Shown here in pieces: positions 35,805 to 47,200 of a DNA stretch of 64,000 bases; within the stretch, counting starts at the first letter, position 1; each line of letters opens with the position of its first letter. Location: contig JBCAMK010000014.1 in assembly GCA_038503065.1 (NCBI GenBank), forward strand, positions 806,001-870,000. The letters run 5' to 3'. The translations under genes and the position numbers were made by a program. Under the pieces are notes generated by a model, which ran no database searches, was not told the DNA's origin, and was given only the letters and a program-made list of their open reading frames with translations. The stretch comes from Paragyromitra xinjiangensis (taxonomy: Eukaryota; Ascomycota; Pezizomycetes; Pezizales; Discinaceae).

Positions 35805-37499
35805 ATGACGACATACGACTGGGAAACGATTAATGGAATCGTCACGGACCTCCTGAGCGGTGGAGAGTCTGCTGAACAGAATCTGTGCCAGCTCGCTGCG
35901 ATGAAGCCTGAACTTTCCGATGACTGCGGCGGACTGCTATTGCTTACGTTGCAGTGGGGGATTCGAAAATATGGGCGACGACTTCAAGAAGGACTGAGAT
36001 TTTTCAAGTGTTTGCGTCAGGTTTCCGTTGTCGTACCAAACAGGTAGGCCATTGAATTATGTGGTGGTGGTGGTTATATACTTTGCTCTCGTCTGAAGTC
36101 TAATTATTAGAATTGTAGATTTGAGCTTCAACAATTACCGGCATTTCAGGTTGCAGATGGGGGCTTCGTCACAGCTAGTACCACCGCATTTTTGCCTCGT
36201 CATTTCAGATCCTTGAAACCATCCGATAACGCTCTAGCATCAATTTCTGCTACTAGGGAGAGACTCTCGCATTCTCGACCGATTCTTCCCACGGGTCTCA
36301 CGATCTTAAGCATCGGGTTCTCAGTCAACTTTGCGGTGGAGGCCGTAGTGCTGTTGTCTACAGTAAGGATGACAATTGACGTAGCCGAAATATCAACTCC
36401 CATTGTGGTCCTCCTGGGAAAGTTTATTGACGTATCGGCTATCGGCAAGGACTTACCTACTGATCAAGAAGAGGCCGATGTAGTGAAGGAAGCTATCGAA
36501 GTTATCCAAGGGGGTATGAAAGGTGTAGACCTAGATAACCGTATAAGATGGTTACACGACCTACCTTCCCCTCGACGCGCAAGCCCTCAACCAGGACCCA
36601 TTCGCCTTGGGTCATCGATTGGGACCATTGAAGGGTGCGAAGACAGGGGCACTGCGGGGGTGTATGTCACCCCAATAACCTCAAAGGGTAGCTACGTTGA
36701 AGGCCGCAATTACCTCCTGACAGCTGCGCATGTTATGATGACTCCTATACCACTATCCGGATATGGTCGATGTTATGAGGACGAAATGAAGAACGTCCAG
36801 CAAGTGTACATGACCGTACCAGGCCGTCTAGACGTAGTTAGAGAGCTCTATGGTCTGCAACGTCGTAATATATTGACAGTAGAGGATACTGCGCAGTGGG
36901 TCACGGCAGCTAGAAAACGTTGCGGGAAAGTCATCGCTGGCCGTATCGGGTCAGATAAACACGGTTGGAGAGAAGATTGGTGCCTCGTGGATCTTGATGA
37001 TACATACCGGGGCAGTAACCAGTGCTTTTGGGAGATTGATCGACTTGAGAGGCTACATGCCTCCACGGGCGGTGTAGTAACTCCGGAGTTCATAAAAAAT
37101 ATAACCAACGATGTACAGCTTGATCTTGATATGGAAAGAACTTGGTACAAAGACGGCGCATCCACCGGCTGGACAGCTGGAAAAGTGTCACGGGTTGGGG
37201 TAGAACTATTCCTTAAGGGGACGGCTTTGTCGATTAACAAAGACGGCAGTAGATACGTACACGAGCTCGAGAGCAATGTTATATCTGCACAGGTAGCACT
37301 TCTACTTCCCGTCAACAGTTCCCCAATGGCTATCTCGGGAGATAGTGGTGCAGGCCTTTTTTCGGTGAACGGATCAGACCTCTCCTTTAGAGGCATAATA
37401 GTTTCGATCTTCGATCCGGAGCTCGGAGAATCTCTCGTAATGGCTGTGCCAAGTACTAACTTACTCGCTCAATTGGAATCAGCTACCACAGTTGAATAG
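35805..37499 (+). CDS. Trypsin-like serine protease-domain protein
   Basis: Two exons (35805-36043 and 36119-37499) join in frame to 539 residues. The C-terminal half (about 225-539) is a chymotrypsin-fold domain with a complete catalytic triad by motif: H284 in LLTAAHVMM, D366 in EDWCLVDLD and S489 in ISGDSGAGLF. A Pro-rich segment ASPQPGPIRLG starts the domain and GTAGVYVTPI forms its first strands. The N-terminal ~220 residues have no domain I recognise. They begin MTTYDWETINGIVTDLL and include a hydrophobic stretch (GLTILSIGFSVNFAVEAVVLL). There is no signal peptide, so it is probably intracellular. A second in-frame ATG at 35709 could extend the protein by 32 residues. A decayed partial copy lies at 40528. 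Substrate and role are unknown. Confidence 0.75.
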
Positions 37500-37949
37500 A
37501 TGCTCAGCTGATGATAATTGAGATAAGACTATTACCTGTCCTGCCGTGTTTGTAAATAGAACCGTTCTTTTTTCCTTTTTCCCTGCATCTTTTGTCATCA
37601 CAGATCTAAAGAATCAAGCTGTTGGCGGACGGTTTCTCTCGTGACGTTGAGGTACTCTACATGGAATAGGAAACTCTTCAAGAGAGAGACATCCAGTACC
37701 AAGGGAAGTTGTCTTAACAAATACGGTATGATAGTTGTACTGTGTTGCCCTCATTAAGGCGATAGAGCTCAAAATAAATCCAAGACTTTTCAGTAGTTGA
37801 GGAAGGTATAACACCAAAGCTTCTCCGGAGGGTGCTGAGGATCTTTGGTGAGTGTGAGGCTTGGATACATGTATGTGTACTTCTAAAAAAACGATCATAA
37901 TGAACAACATATAATTTTATCTCTCTTTTAGTGAGCCCGGCAACGTAAA
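37500..37949. other. Intergenic
   Basis: This holds the 3' flank of the protease gene. No gene was seen; one TACATGTA lies at 37866. Confidence 0.5.
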
Positions 37950-37997
37950 GTTAGTACTGCGGTGAGTGACCATGTGGGAATCCTGGGTACTGAACTC
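37950..37997 (+). rRNA. 5S rRNA 3' fragment (pseudogene)
   Basis: GTTAGTACTGCGGTGAGTGACC followed by ATGTGGGAATCCTGGGTACTG matches the 3' half of 5S rRNA and the copy ending at 38450. It is followed by a T-rich run ending in nine Ts, a Pol III-like terminator. The 5' half is missing at this site. Confidence 0.75.
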
Positions 37998-38330
37998 GTT
38001 TGTTTTCTTTTTTTTGGATGTTTTTGTAGTGGGGTGTGGTGGGGTTGCGTGGAAATCCCCTCGTTCGTATCTGACTAACATAGAACGACACCTATTCGAG
38101 AAGTCCAAGAAGAACCATCGGGTTCCTTGCGTGAAAGTGATTCGATTGATAGAAAAGGACCATTACCCCACTTCAACTAGCTAGGTTGTGGGGCGGTCTA
38201 GTACGGATGATGAGATGGTAGGTCTTCCCGGGCATGACTGGGGTCTGGGGTCGCTTGCTTTACTAAATAGCGCCATGGCAGGTTCAGTAACGAGAGCCCC
38301 CGTCATATCCCTGAAACTACTGATGAGGAT

Positions 38331-38450
38331 GTGTTCGGTCATAGAACGATGAGAACGAGCCATCCCGTTCGCTCTGGCATATCTAAGCATCGTATCGCCT
38401 GGTTAGTACTGCAGTGGGTGACCATGTGGGAATCCCAGGTACTGAACTCA
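38331..38450 (+). rRNA. 5S ribosomal RNA, dispersed copy
   Basis: The 120-base stretch has the eukaryotic 5S landmarks in order: GGTCATAG, GAGCCATCCCGTTCGCTCT, CTAAGCATCGTATCGCCTGG (A-box region), TTAGTACTGCAGTGGGTGACC (C-box region) and GTGGGAATCCCAGGTACTG. The two ends can pair as helix I (GUUCGG with CUGAAC). A run of Ts (38457-38463) follows as Pol III terminator. 5S genes are dispersed singly in many Pezizomycotina. Some bases (CATGTGGG, GTACTGAAC) differ from the usual CACCTGGG and GTGCTGTAC, so it may be a slightly diverged or inactive copy. Confidence 0.8.
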
Positions 38451-38456
38451 TCTAAC

Positions 38457-38463
38457 TTTTTTT
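38457..38463 (+). terminator. Pol III T-run terminator of 5S copy
   Basis: Seven consecutive Ts lie six bases after the predicted 3' end of the 5S rRNA. Confidence 0.6.
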
Positions 38464-40527
38464 ATTACCTTTGCCAGATCTCGCCTGAAGGTAAATAATT
38501 TGACCTGGAGAGGTAGGGATAAATACTCGCAAGCGTTGGCTGATCGCTTGATTTTGCCATGGAAATATACTCCTTTATGAGAATACGGCAGTGAAACGTA
38601 AGTATGCATTTCTAAAGTTTCTAAGTTGAGCGGGAAAATGTCTAGAAAGGGAACTGATGTTTTCTTAGATTCACCCCCGCACCGTTTCGAAAATTGGTTA
38701 TTGGCAACAGACCTCAATACGTATTGGAAGATGGTGGCGGTATCATAAACCAGGGATAGGGCAACAGTGCGCCTATATCCAGAAAGACAAAACTCGTCCG
38801 AGTGACATTAGGGCTATCTCAAGCCCAGCCTATTTACCAAAACTAGAGGTAAAACCCCGTTTTCTGCAAAGTACAAATCTTTGCGCCAATAATCGAATGC
38901 TAGCCACAGGGCAGACACTAGGGGGTGACCACTTACAAGAATTTTACCTCAGCGGCGATTCTTGGCACCGAGTGATATTCTATGGATCTTTGTTGAACTT
39001 TGATCAGTAAATCGTTATGAAATAACACGGACAAAAACAAACCTCTTTTCACAAAACACAAATTTCATAGGCTCATAAATGTTGTCATTCTTTACTAGTA
39101 CATCAACAAATTAATTTTATTCCTAAGTACATGTAGTTGGGAACGCGGAAATGCCCTAGGCCTGGGTGTAGTAAATGAGTGATAATGCCGATGGGGAATT
39201 TAAGATAGTCTCTTCAGTGGACTTTAGTTTCGATATCTGTAGTTGCATGTATTTCTGGTACAGTTATGTAATTGAAGGGAATTCTGAATATCCATTGAAT
39301 GTTCCCTCGGGGGGCTGCATCGGTTCCTTTTTTTCAGCAGCACTTCATACAGGTCTTTCCCCATCCTTACTTTTACCTGAAGTCATCATCCTCCTTCTAC
39401 CGCCATCATTCCAATCAAGTGTGTATCGTTATCCTCACTTTCCCCTGAAGCTATCCATCTTTCTACCACCGCCATCACTCCAACCAGCCAGCGCTGGAGG
39501 ATCAATCTCGTCTATAAATTCACCCTTTTTAGATAGAAAAGTCCCGCGAGAATCCGCTGCCACTCGGTTTTTGCACGCCGCTGCACCCCGCCCAAAGGCA
39601 ACATCGTCGTCAGGCCCCGCTGGTGGACCTCCACGCCGGGACTGACAGATTTGGGCCGGTTGTGCATCTCACTGCACCCCGTCCGGAGGCAGCATCGTCG
39701 CCGAGCCCCGCTGATGGTGGGGTAGTTCGTGATAGATCTCCGCCCCACCCAGAATCAACAACTTCGCCATCTGCCTTGTCGAGCTCTCAGTCAACGTACC
39801 CTATCTCGGGACTCGCGTATCTGATTTCGACTGAAACCATTATCTCTATCAAGCATTGAAGCTAGAGGTACTTTCGGTTTTCGGTGATACGTCAGGATTT
39901 CCGTGCGTATTTGACATTCGGACGGGGCCAACAACACCCTCCCGCTGGCGCTCAACCTTCTGGTTGAGAGATTCATCACCCGACCCCAACGTCCTATCAT
40001 CCTTCCTCATCGTCACAGTCAAGCAAATCACAACTGTTCAGCTTGTATTTATACCGTTCTGATGCCAGCGGGTAAGCCTTGCCATGCTACTCCACATTTG
40101 CTTAAGCTAATTTTATTAATAGAAAACCTTCAGGGATTCGTCGCCGTAATCATTCTCGCAATCGGTGGGTTGACCCTGGAATGTGCGCGGTATGAGTTAA
40201 TAAAGCCAGGACTCACATGGATGCAAAGTATAGTTCGTAAGCGCATTCTTGACCCCCTTTCTGTACTACTTCTTACTTTAAGCAGTGGACCTAGTAATCT
40301 TTTGGAGAATTACATCGACGATGGTACGCCCTCGCCACGTGACACGATCTGATATGAGCTAACTCTCTACTCCTCTTTTCCCGCCTTTATGCAACTCCGC
40401 GACTTTTCCCTTCTGGCTTCCGGGTTGCTTTAGGGCGGGAGAACCGTCATCATGGTCGGGGCTAGGTTGGGTGAGATGGCTGGTGGTGGTGGCGATCGTC
40501 GAGCCTAGGCTCTGGGTATTGAAATAT
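38464..40527. other. Gene-poor spacer with diverged tandem duplications
   Basis: Two local duplications are visible. A ~50-bp unit containing TACCTGAAGTCATC...CGCCATCATTCCAA is repeated at about 39373 and 39442. A second unit, CTGCACCCCG...GGCAACATCGTCG...AGCCCCGCTG, is repeated at about 39580 and 39671. Short frames with Pro/Ser-rich or hydrophobic content (40062-40352) may be remains of genes. None is recognised. Confidence 0.45.
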
Positions 40528-41065
40528 ACTAGCCCTCCGCGTGCAAGCCCTCAACCAGGACCAATTCGTCTTGGATTATCAATTGAGACCACTGAAGGAT
40601 GCGAAGACAAGGGCACTGCTGGAGTATCCCTCACCCCTATAACTTCAAAAAGTAGCTACATTGAAGGCCGCAATTACTTTCTAACGGCACCCCATGTTAT
40701 GATGCCCTCTACACTATTAACCGGATATAGTCAAAATTATGGGGTAGACTATAAAACGGTAGCTATCGGTTTAGTTCAATTTGGTTGGGAGAACAGTTCG
40801 TGTATAATGGTTGCTCTGCTCGTAGAGATCCCGAAGGAAGAGCTTAAGCTGTTCTCATTGCTCGGTTCCTTCGACCTTGACCTTACCCGATAGTCCCACC
40901 GGGTCCGAGTCAGATACCGAAATCTTATACCGAGCCCTTGAGATTATTGACACAAGAACTACAAGATATGAACAGGGAACGCGCAGTAAGTTCCTGGCCA
41001 ACATCCAGCAACCTCAAATCTATCCCAATCCTTATTCCTGGTCAAAGCGTTGGTTTGAAGGGTAG
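40528..41065 (+). pseudogene. Decayed copy of the trypsin-like domain
   Basis: The frame at 40528-40893 aligns with the start of the protease domain of the 35805-37499 gene. It has ASPQPGPIRLG, then EGCEDKGTAGVSLTPITSK, YIEGRNYFLTAPHVMM and TGYSQNYG. After that the match is lost and the frame stops at 40893. Possible further remnants appear in another frame to 41065. The histidine is kept in TAPHVM, but the Asp and Ser motifs are absent. It is most likely a duplicated and truncated paralogue. Confidence 0.7.
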
Positions 41066-42165
41066 TGTTAATTCGCTTACCAGAAGTACCCAACGGTCTA
41101 GGATCAATAACCCCGTCCTCAGCTACCACATCTCTCACTGGTGCCGTGGGGCGCAAGCGTTCAAACTACCAAAATGCTCTAGTTATAGCATAGTCGCTAG
41201 AGGTTGATGAAATAGCTCTCAGAGTGTTTCCTATCCCTGCATACATGGGGGCAGAACCTGGAGGTCAGACCTCATCCGAATGGTTGAAGAATCAACCTGA
41301 AGCATAGTCGGGAAGGCACGTACCAATGCCGTGCGACTTAGAGCCTGCCCCTCCAACTCCAGAGAAATTTGGTCAACCTCTTAAGATATCTCCCTCTGCT
41401 AATAGAGAATCATTTTGGGTACTTCTGAACCCACAACGTGTGCATCTTAAGTATACACAAAAGGTACTTATACTCTTCCCGCTCCTCTCAAACCGATGGC
41501 TGATAAAACATAGTGGAAACGGTATCCACCACCGGTACGCCTCTCTAGTTCTAAGGCTGCTCGGCTGCTTAGATATTACCAACTCGAAAACGTCAGCAGG
41601 GCCGACCCCATCGACCGACACCTGCTCGACTCCACAACCGATAGCGTCAGTCACCACCATTCTTCCAACAAAAAGGCGAACTCAGAAGCGTCTATTAACT
41701 GTCAGGGACGCCGTAGTCCCCAACGGTGACGACAGTAAAAGCAACAGCAGCGGCAAGAACGGCAACATTGCGTTGAATCTCTAACCAACATCGAGCCAGT
41801 TTTGGCGCAATTTAGTCGACTCTCCAAATACCTATTCGTACGAAGGTCTAGCATGCTGTGGGGGAAATTTAAATAGGAGGACTCAGTATCTGGACACAGG
41901 CACTAATCGAAGCCATCAGCCCCAACGAAATCTTGTGAACCAAATCTCTCAAAAGATAAAAATAGCTTATCAAAGAAAACATCAACATCCACATCACAAC
42001 CACCAACGAGTGATTCCTCATGCATACACAAAACGTAAGTGACTTTCCGTTACTGAACGCTCCAGGGCTTTGCGGGATTTCTCCTGGCCTCTTTTCCAGG
42101 CTCTTTTATTAGTCAATTGACTCTTAGTGCTGAAAATTTTATTGTTGCGTATTATCCATACCATA
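41066..42165. other. Intergenic, possible further pseudogene remains
   Basis: Several open but unrecognised frames occur (for example 41326-41784). Stops between protein-like stretches suggest decay of a longer gene. Nothing firm can be assigned. Confidence 0.35.
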
Positions 42166-42302
42166 GTCACATGATTAGTAGTTGAGAGCTAAGTACAAGC
42201 GTACGGGGGGTGAGGTTGGATACAAAAACAGTTTTTCAGTACCCTTGCCGTTCCAACTTCACCCCATACGCTTGTACGTGGTTGGTGGATATATCATGTG
42301 AT
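42166..42302. mobile_element. MITE with ~50-bp imperfect TIRs
   Basis: The left arm begins GTCACATGAT and includes GTACAAGCGTACGGGGGGTG and AGGTTGGA. The right arm is its inverted counterpart, ending ATCATGTGAT. The arms match over about 50 bases with substitutions around a ~35-base centre. The whole could fold into one long hairpin. It lies 140 bases upstream of the F-box/ankyrin start and may sit in its promoter. Confidence 0.75.
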
Positions 42303-42444
42303 TTCCCAATTAAGGTAACTGTTTATATACAAAGCAACCCCTAAGCCCTAAAGTAGCATATATCCACACTAACCACTTCCAAAGCTAGGATTCGAGACCA
42401 GGTTTCTCCAAACCCCTGACTAGGCCTTCATAGCAAAAGAAAGT

Positions 42445-43308
42445 ATGCACCTCCTTACCCTCTCCACGGAGCTACTCCTTGCAATTGCGAGAGATCTTGA
42501 AACTCCAAGAGACCTCCTCTCCTTTATTCTCACCAACCGCTTTCTCTCACAAATCCTCACTGAACTTCTTTACGACCTCGCCTGCGACACTCCCAAAGCA
42601 CGAATTGCCCTTTGCTATGCTGCCGTCTATGGTAACCGCGCCCTCATCCGACGGCTTCTCGAGAAAGCGGACCCAGGAGCCGCAATAGAGATCAGAGGGC
42701 CAATCACTGATGAAAACACATGCCGTGGACGCCAAAAGAGGCTCCGCTATTTCCGCACCAACTGGAAGAGAGTTATACATCCTGCTCCTAGCGAAGTGAG
42801 CGAGGAAGTTATAGATTTTGTATGTGAGCAGGGAGCACGACTAATGCTCCCTAATGGCACCGCGCTACACTGTGCAATCGAGTTTAGACACCTGAAGCTA
42901 GCGCAGTTGCTACTTGAGAATGGGGCATCACATATACTTGTTGACGAAGACGGGGGTACTTCGCTACATAAAGTGACCTGGGTGCGGGATTTGGAAATGT
43001 TCGAACTGTTATCGCTTGATGTGATGGTTGGGGAGTCGATTCTCGAGAGAGCGTGTGAAGAGGGATGTGAACAGGAAGCCCTGCGGCAGCTAGAACGAGG
43101 TATTGGATTGGCCATGCGAGATAATCGTGACAGAACGGCTTTTGGCGTGTTAGGTGATCGCGTGGTGGATGTGATGAGGTCAAGGATGGAGATAGATGTC
43201 GCAAAGCAAGGTAGCGATCGCCCTACAGACGCATCCCAGTATCAAAATCTATCTCAAATGATGAGGGAGCGCTTGAGGGAGCGCTGTAGGTTTCTTTTTG
43301 GCAGTTGA
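42445..43308 (+). CDS. F-box protein with ankyrin repeats
   Basis: This is a single exon of 287 residues. Residues 3-45 form an F-box (LTLSTELLLAIARDL...DLLSFILTNRFLSQIL), the Skp1-binding motif of SCF ubiquitin ligases. Ankyrin-like units follow: ALCYAAVYGNRALIRRLLEK around 55-75, then GTALHCAIEFRHLKLAQLLL and GGTSLHKVTWVRDLEMFELL around 138-195. Such F-box/ANK genes form large variable families in ascomycetes. The target is unknown. The start is the first ATG directly before the F-box. A MITE lies just upstream. Confidence 0.85.
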   Translation: MHLLTLSTELLLAIARDLETPRDLLSFILTNRFLSQILTELLYDLACDTPKARIALCYAAVYGNRALIRRLLEKADPGAAIEIRGPITDENTCRGRQKRLRYFRTNWKRVIHPAPSEVSEEVIDFVCEQGARLMLPNGTALHCAIEFRHLKLAQLLLENGASHILVDEDGGTSLHKVTWVRDLEMFELLSLDVMVGESILERACEEGCEQEALRQLERGIGLAMRDNRDRTAFGVLGDRVVDVMRSRMEIDVAKQGSDRPTDASQYQNLSQMMRERLRERCRFLFGS

Positions 43309-44232
43309 AAGGCTGCGGGCCGTATGGCCTCATCTGGAAATAATAGATGATGAGGTTTTTGGAAGTAGTTTTAGGACTAGAGTGGTCCTCAGTTACAGGT
43401 TCCGTTACTGTTATCATTAGTTCTATTGTTCAAGAATTTAGATCCTTTTCTTTCGAGCCTGTCTTCGAAAGAGCCTGACACTCTTGACGACTATATCTTC
43501 TCTACACAGCGTCTGTACCTGCGTAGGTATAAGGTTGACAAGGTTCAGTTTAAGACGATAGTAGTTGCTAACAGTGTGATTAGGAGATTGGTGGCAAGTT
43601 TATTCATCTTACTCGATGTTTGTATCTAATATTACATTACCAGTTCTTGGGAATCGCTTCCCTAAGAGAAGTAATATACATAACATCAATACCAATAACA
43701 ACGAAGGAATGATCTCGTGTGAATTGTAGATATCGCTTGATAGTTTGCTGGAGGCGGAAGCTTCTGTATATATACAGGTGTCTGGAGCTCCACCAAATGG
43801 CTGGCCGGTCTCCCAGAGCAGTTCTGTATAGCCCGAATATCCGTCAAATAAACAAGAGCCTATGAAATAGCTGAAACAGTGGGGCACGTAGGGAAGCCTG
43901 TATTAGGAAGCTGAATACTAGTACTTTCAACAAACAACCCGTATTATCAGCCGAGTGAGATATCGTGAAGAAAACCGTTGCCAAGCCAGCTGAGTAATAA
44001 GTGGGGAGGCTCATGGCGGGGTGTCCCAGAGCATTTGTCGCCATCCCAAAACTTCAGCCTTGAGAAGAGTCAACAGGTGCCTGACTCAACCTCCTGCCAA
44101 CCTCCACCCCCCTGGCAGAAACCCTTTTCTCTACTTCCATCAACAGGACACTCTTTTATTCACCGTGTACAGAACCATCTCCTCTCCTACTCCTACCCCA
44201 TCCATCAATCAAACAAAGAAAGCTTCACCACA
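43309..44232. other. Intergenic with dispersed repeat copy 2
   Basis: This spacer lies between the F-box/ankyrin gene and LTN1. It contains the inverted repeat copy at 43702-43910. The last ~150 bases are C/T-rich and probably LTN1 promoter and leader. Confidence 0.6.
43702..43910 (-). repeat. Dispersed repeat, copy 2
   Basis: The reverse complement matches copy 1 (18540-18767) from CTTCCTAATAC to GAGATCATTCCTTC, including GGGAGACCGGCCAGCCATTT. The plus strand keeps the ORF start M-A-G-R-S-P-R-A-V-L but is soon stopped, so it is decayed. Confidence 0.8.
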
Positions 44233-47200
44233 ATGTCCAAAAAACGTGCCTCAGCTCGCAGCAGCAACGCCGCCCAAGCCTTCGGAACCTCCTCCCCTTC
44301 TTTCGGCGGATTCGGCTCACCCAACACCTTCTCCTCGACCACCTCACAGCTCTCATACGTAACCGAGCCACCAGACCTCTCACAAATATCCGACAGCCAC
44401 CTCGTCGTACTATTCAAAAACCTCTCCAAGAAAGACGACACCACAAAAGCAAAAGCACTAGAAGATCTCCAAAACACTTTTAGCAGTTCCGCAGATGTAG
44501 AGGAACCAGTATTGACGGCTTGGGTGGGTTTCCTTTTTTTGCTCTCCGTGCCTAGTCGGCATTGTTTGTATCTAGAGACCAGAATTGAAAAATTAAGAAC
44601 GTTGGCTGAGAATACCACTATTGTTTCATCTCCGTGAAAAGGAATAGATCCGACTATACCCCCGTCTTTCCACCGACGTCTCACGTCGCGTTCGCCAACT
44701 CGCGCACACAGTCCATGGCGTTATCTCACAACGTGCTGGGAGAGAGCTCGCGAAACATATGCCAAAGGTAGTGGGTGTCTGGCTAGCCGGGCTGTACGAT
44801 AACGACCGAGCCACGTCCCGAGCTGCGAGGGACGCGCTGAAAGCTGTATTCACTACCGAGGAGAAGGTTGGGAATGTATGGCGGCACTACCACTCGACAA
44901 TACTGCTGTACTGCACCGATGTCATTTTGAACGAGAGCGTGAATTCATTGAGTGATGAACGCCAAGTCTCACCTGACGACGCAGAAAGCAAATTTGCACG
45001 GGTTATCGCGACGTGCGTGTTGACAGTGGGACATCTCATATGTTTGTGCCCACCGAGTGGGTTCCCATGATGGAGAAAGAAGCTAACAATAACATAGCTG
45101 AACTTCCCTTAGAAGAACTTACAAAACAAGACTCCGCCTATCATACCCTATTCAGCAACCCTCATCTCTGGGCGTTTATACACCACACTGATCCCTTCCT
45201 ACGAAAAGCGCTCTACAAGTTCCTCCAATCCACCCTCCAGAAACGACCAGATCTAATCTCCACAAACCTCGATACCATCGCCACTGAACTAATCGTCAAA
45301 TCCCTCTCCACTCCGCAAATCGGCTCTGTAACCGACTTCCTCGACACCCTTCTAGACCTAACCGTCGCCCTCCCCACCGCATGGACAACTATCAAACCAC
45401 CCAAGAAACGTACACCAACCGCACTCGTCCAACGCTTCATCAAGCTCGGCTCCCAGACCGGGGGCCCAGAATACTGGGGGAGGATAAATAAACTTATCTC
45501 CACACTGCCAAGCGAGATCCTCCCAACAACGACAGAGGGTGTGAAGGGTCTTCTAGACGCAATTGTGGACGGTATTAAAAATGGACCGGAGCCTCGATCA
45601 CATCTCGTCGCAGCGTGGGGGGCTTACTTTTCGTGTTGTTACCATTTGCTTTCGTTAGTGTCAAGTGAAGAGGAGGTGACGGGGTATATTCTCAACGAGG
45701 CGATTTATCCTCTTTACGGAGAATACCTGCTAGCTGCAGATCCAGGTGCCCGTCTAGCTATCCCGCACCACGGTGCGGCGATCTGCGCGAGTGGGATTGC
45801 TATGGCTGGTGTGCAATCGGAGCGGGTTATGGAGTTGATCTGGGTGGAGGTGTGGCAGAAGATTACGAATCTGGTTCTACAAGGTATCAAGGATGAGCCG
45901 GTTGCTGAGGGGAAAGCAGTAGTGAATGTGAAAGAGGTAGGGCAACGATGGGGTGATCTGGTTTCTGGGATTCTAGCGCGAGCTAGGGCAGAAAATCCAG
46001 TGGTAGAGGTTGTAAGGGCCGCTGGCGTAGATGTTCTTGTTGCGAGTATTGAGACTGTTGTTGCTGAGAGGGGGAAGCGCAGAGATGTTGCGGGATTACT
46101 AGAGATTATGGTGGGTAGGTTTGGGGAAGCTGTATTGGGGGTTGAAGAAGTGAAAAAGGTGCGTCCCGATTTCCCTCATGGATTACCACTCGCTAAATCG
46201 CCCAGGCCATAACTACGTTCTTCGAGAACCTCCCAGAGCTTCTGGCTTCGCCATCACTAACACAAGTTCTCGATACCCTCATAAACTACAGGACTTATAC
46301 ATCCGACTCAGACGCCTTCCAATCCGCCTGGAAAACTACTATTCAATCCATTCTCCTCTCGCCGCATCCTAAAGAAACCAAAGAAACCGCTATCCTCCAA
46401 CTCCTCCAAACCACCCCTCAATCAGCCTTCAAGGGCACACTTCCGTCCGTTCTAGAACTCGATCGCTACATCACCAACAAGCTCCAAACAAGCCTGACCA
46501 CTGATGATGCCGCCGGCTGGGACATTACCAAATCTGCATTCCGCTCCATTGCTGTGTCTAACGAGACAAAAATGACAATTCTCACCACATTCACCTCTGC
46601 ACTCTCACTCACAGAGGAGGACCGCGCCTCAAAGGTGTGTCGACACCTCAGAGCCGTTGCGAAACGCGATCCTGCGCCGCTCGCGCTGTTTGCGTGCTCG
46701 GAGCATGGAGCGGGCTTGATGTGGCGGTTAATGGGGTTGTTGGAGTCGTCAGATAAAAGTATTGTTGCTACGGCGAGAGATATTAGTCGTGTTGTTGAGC
46801 AGGGGCTCGCGAGCAGCTCGTCGAATAAAGATCAGCTAGACTGGGTGGTAGGGTCGTTGGTCGATATTATTGCGAAGAGTGTAAGGGAACCGGCAGACGT
46901 GGAGTTATCGCTGCGTACGCTTGCGTGGAAGACGAGGCATTTGATCTGGAGGATGCCGGAGGGGGAAAGAGTGGGGTGGGTGGAAAGACTTTTGTTTGAG
47001 AGGGTGTATTGGAAGGCTGGGTTGAAGCCGTTTTCGAGGAGGGCGCCGGAGGTGGCGTTAGCAATTACGAATCCGGTTGGCGGGTGCGTTTTTCTTGTGG
47101 AGGATGTGAAGGATGTGGGTACGGCGGAGCTGGTAGTGAGGGATAGGCAAGGCGTTTCGAGTGCGTTGAGGATGGGGATCTTCGCGACTGAGTTTTTGAG

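Noticed and set aside
42380..42440. tRNA B-box-like GGTCTCGAATCC on the minus strand
   Set aside because: No matching A box at a suitable distance and no cloverleaf; it lies in the leader of the F-box/ankyrin gene.
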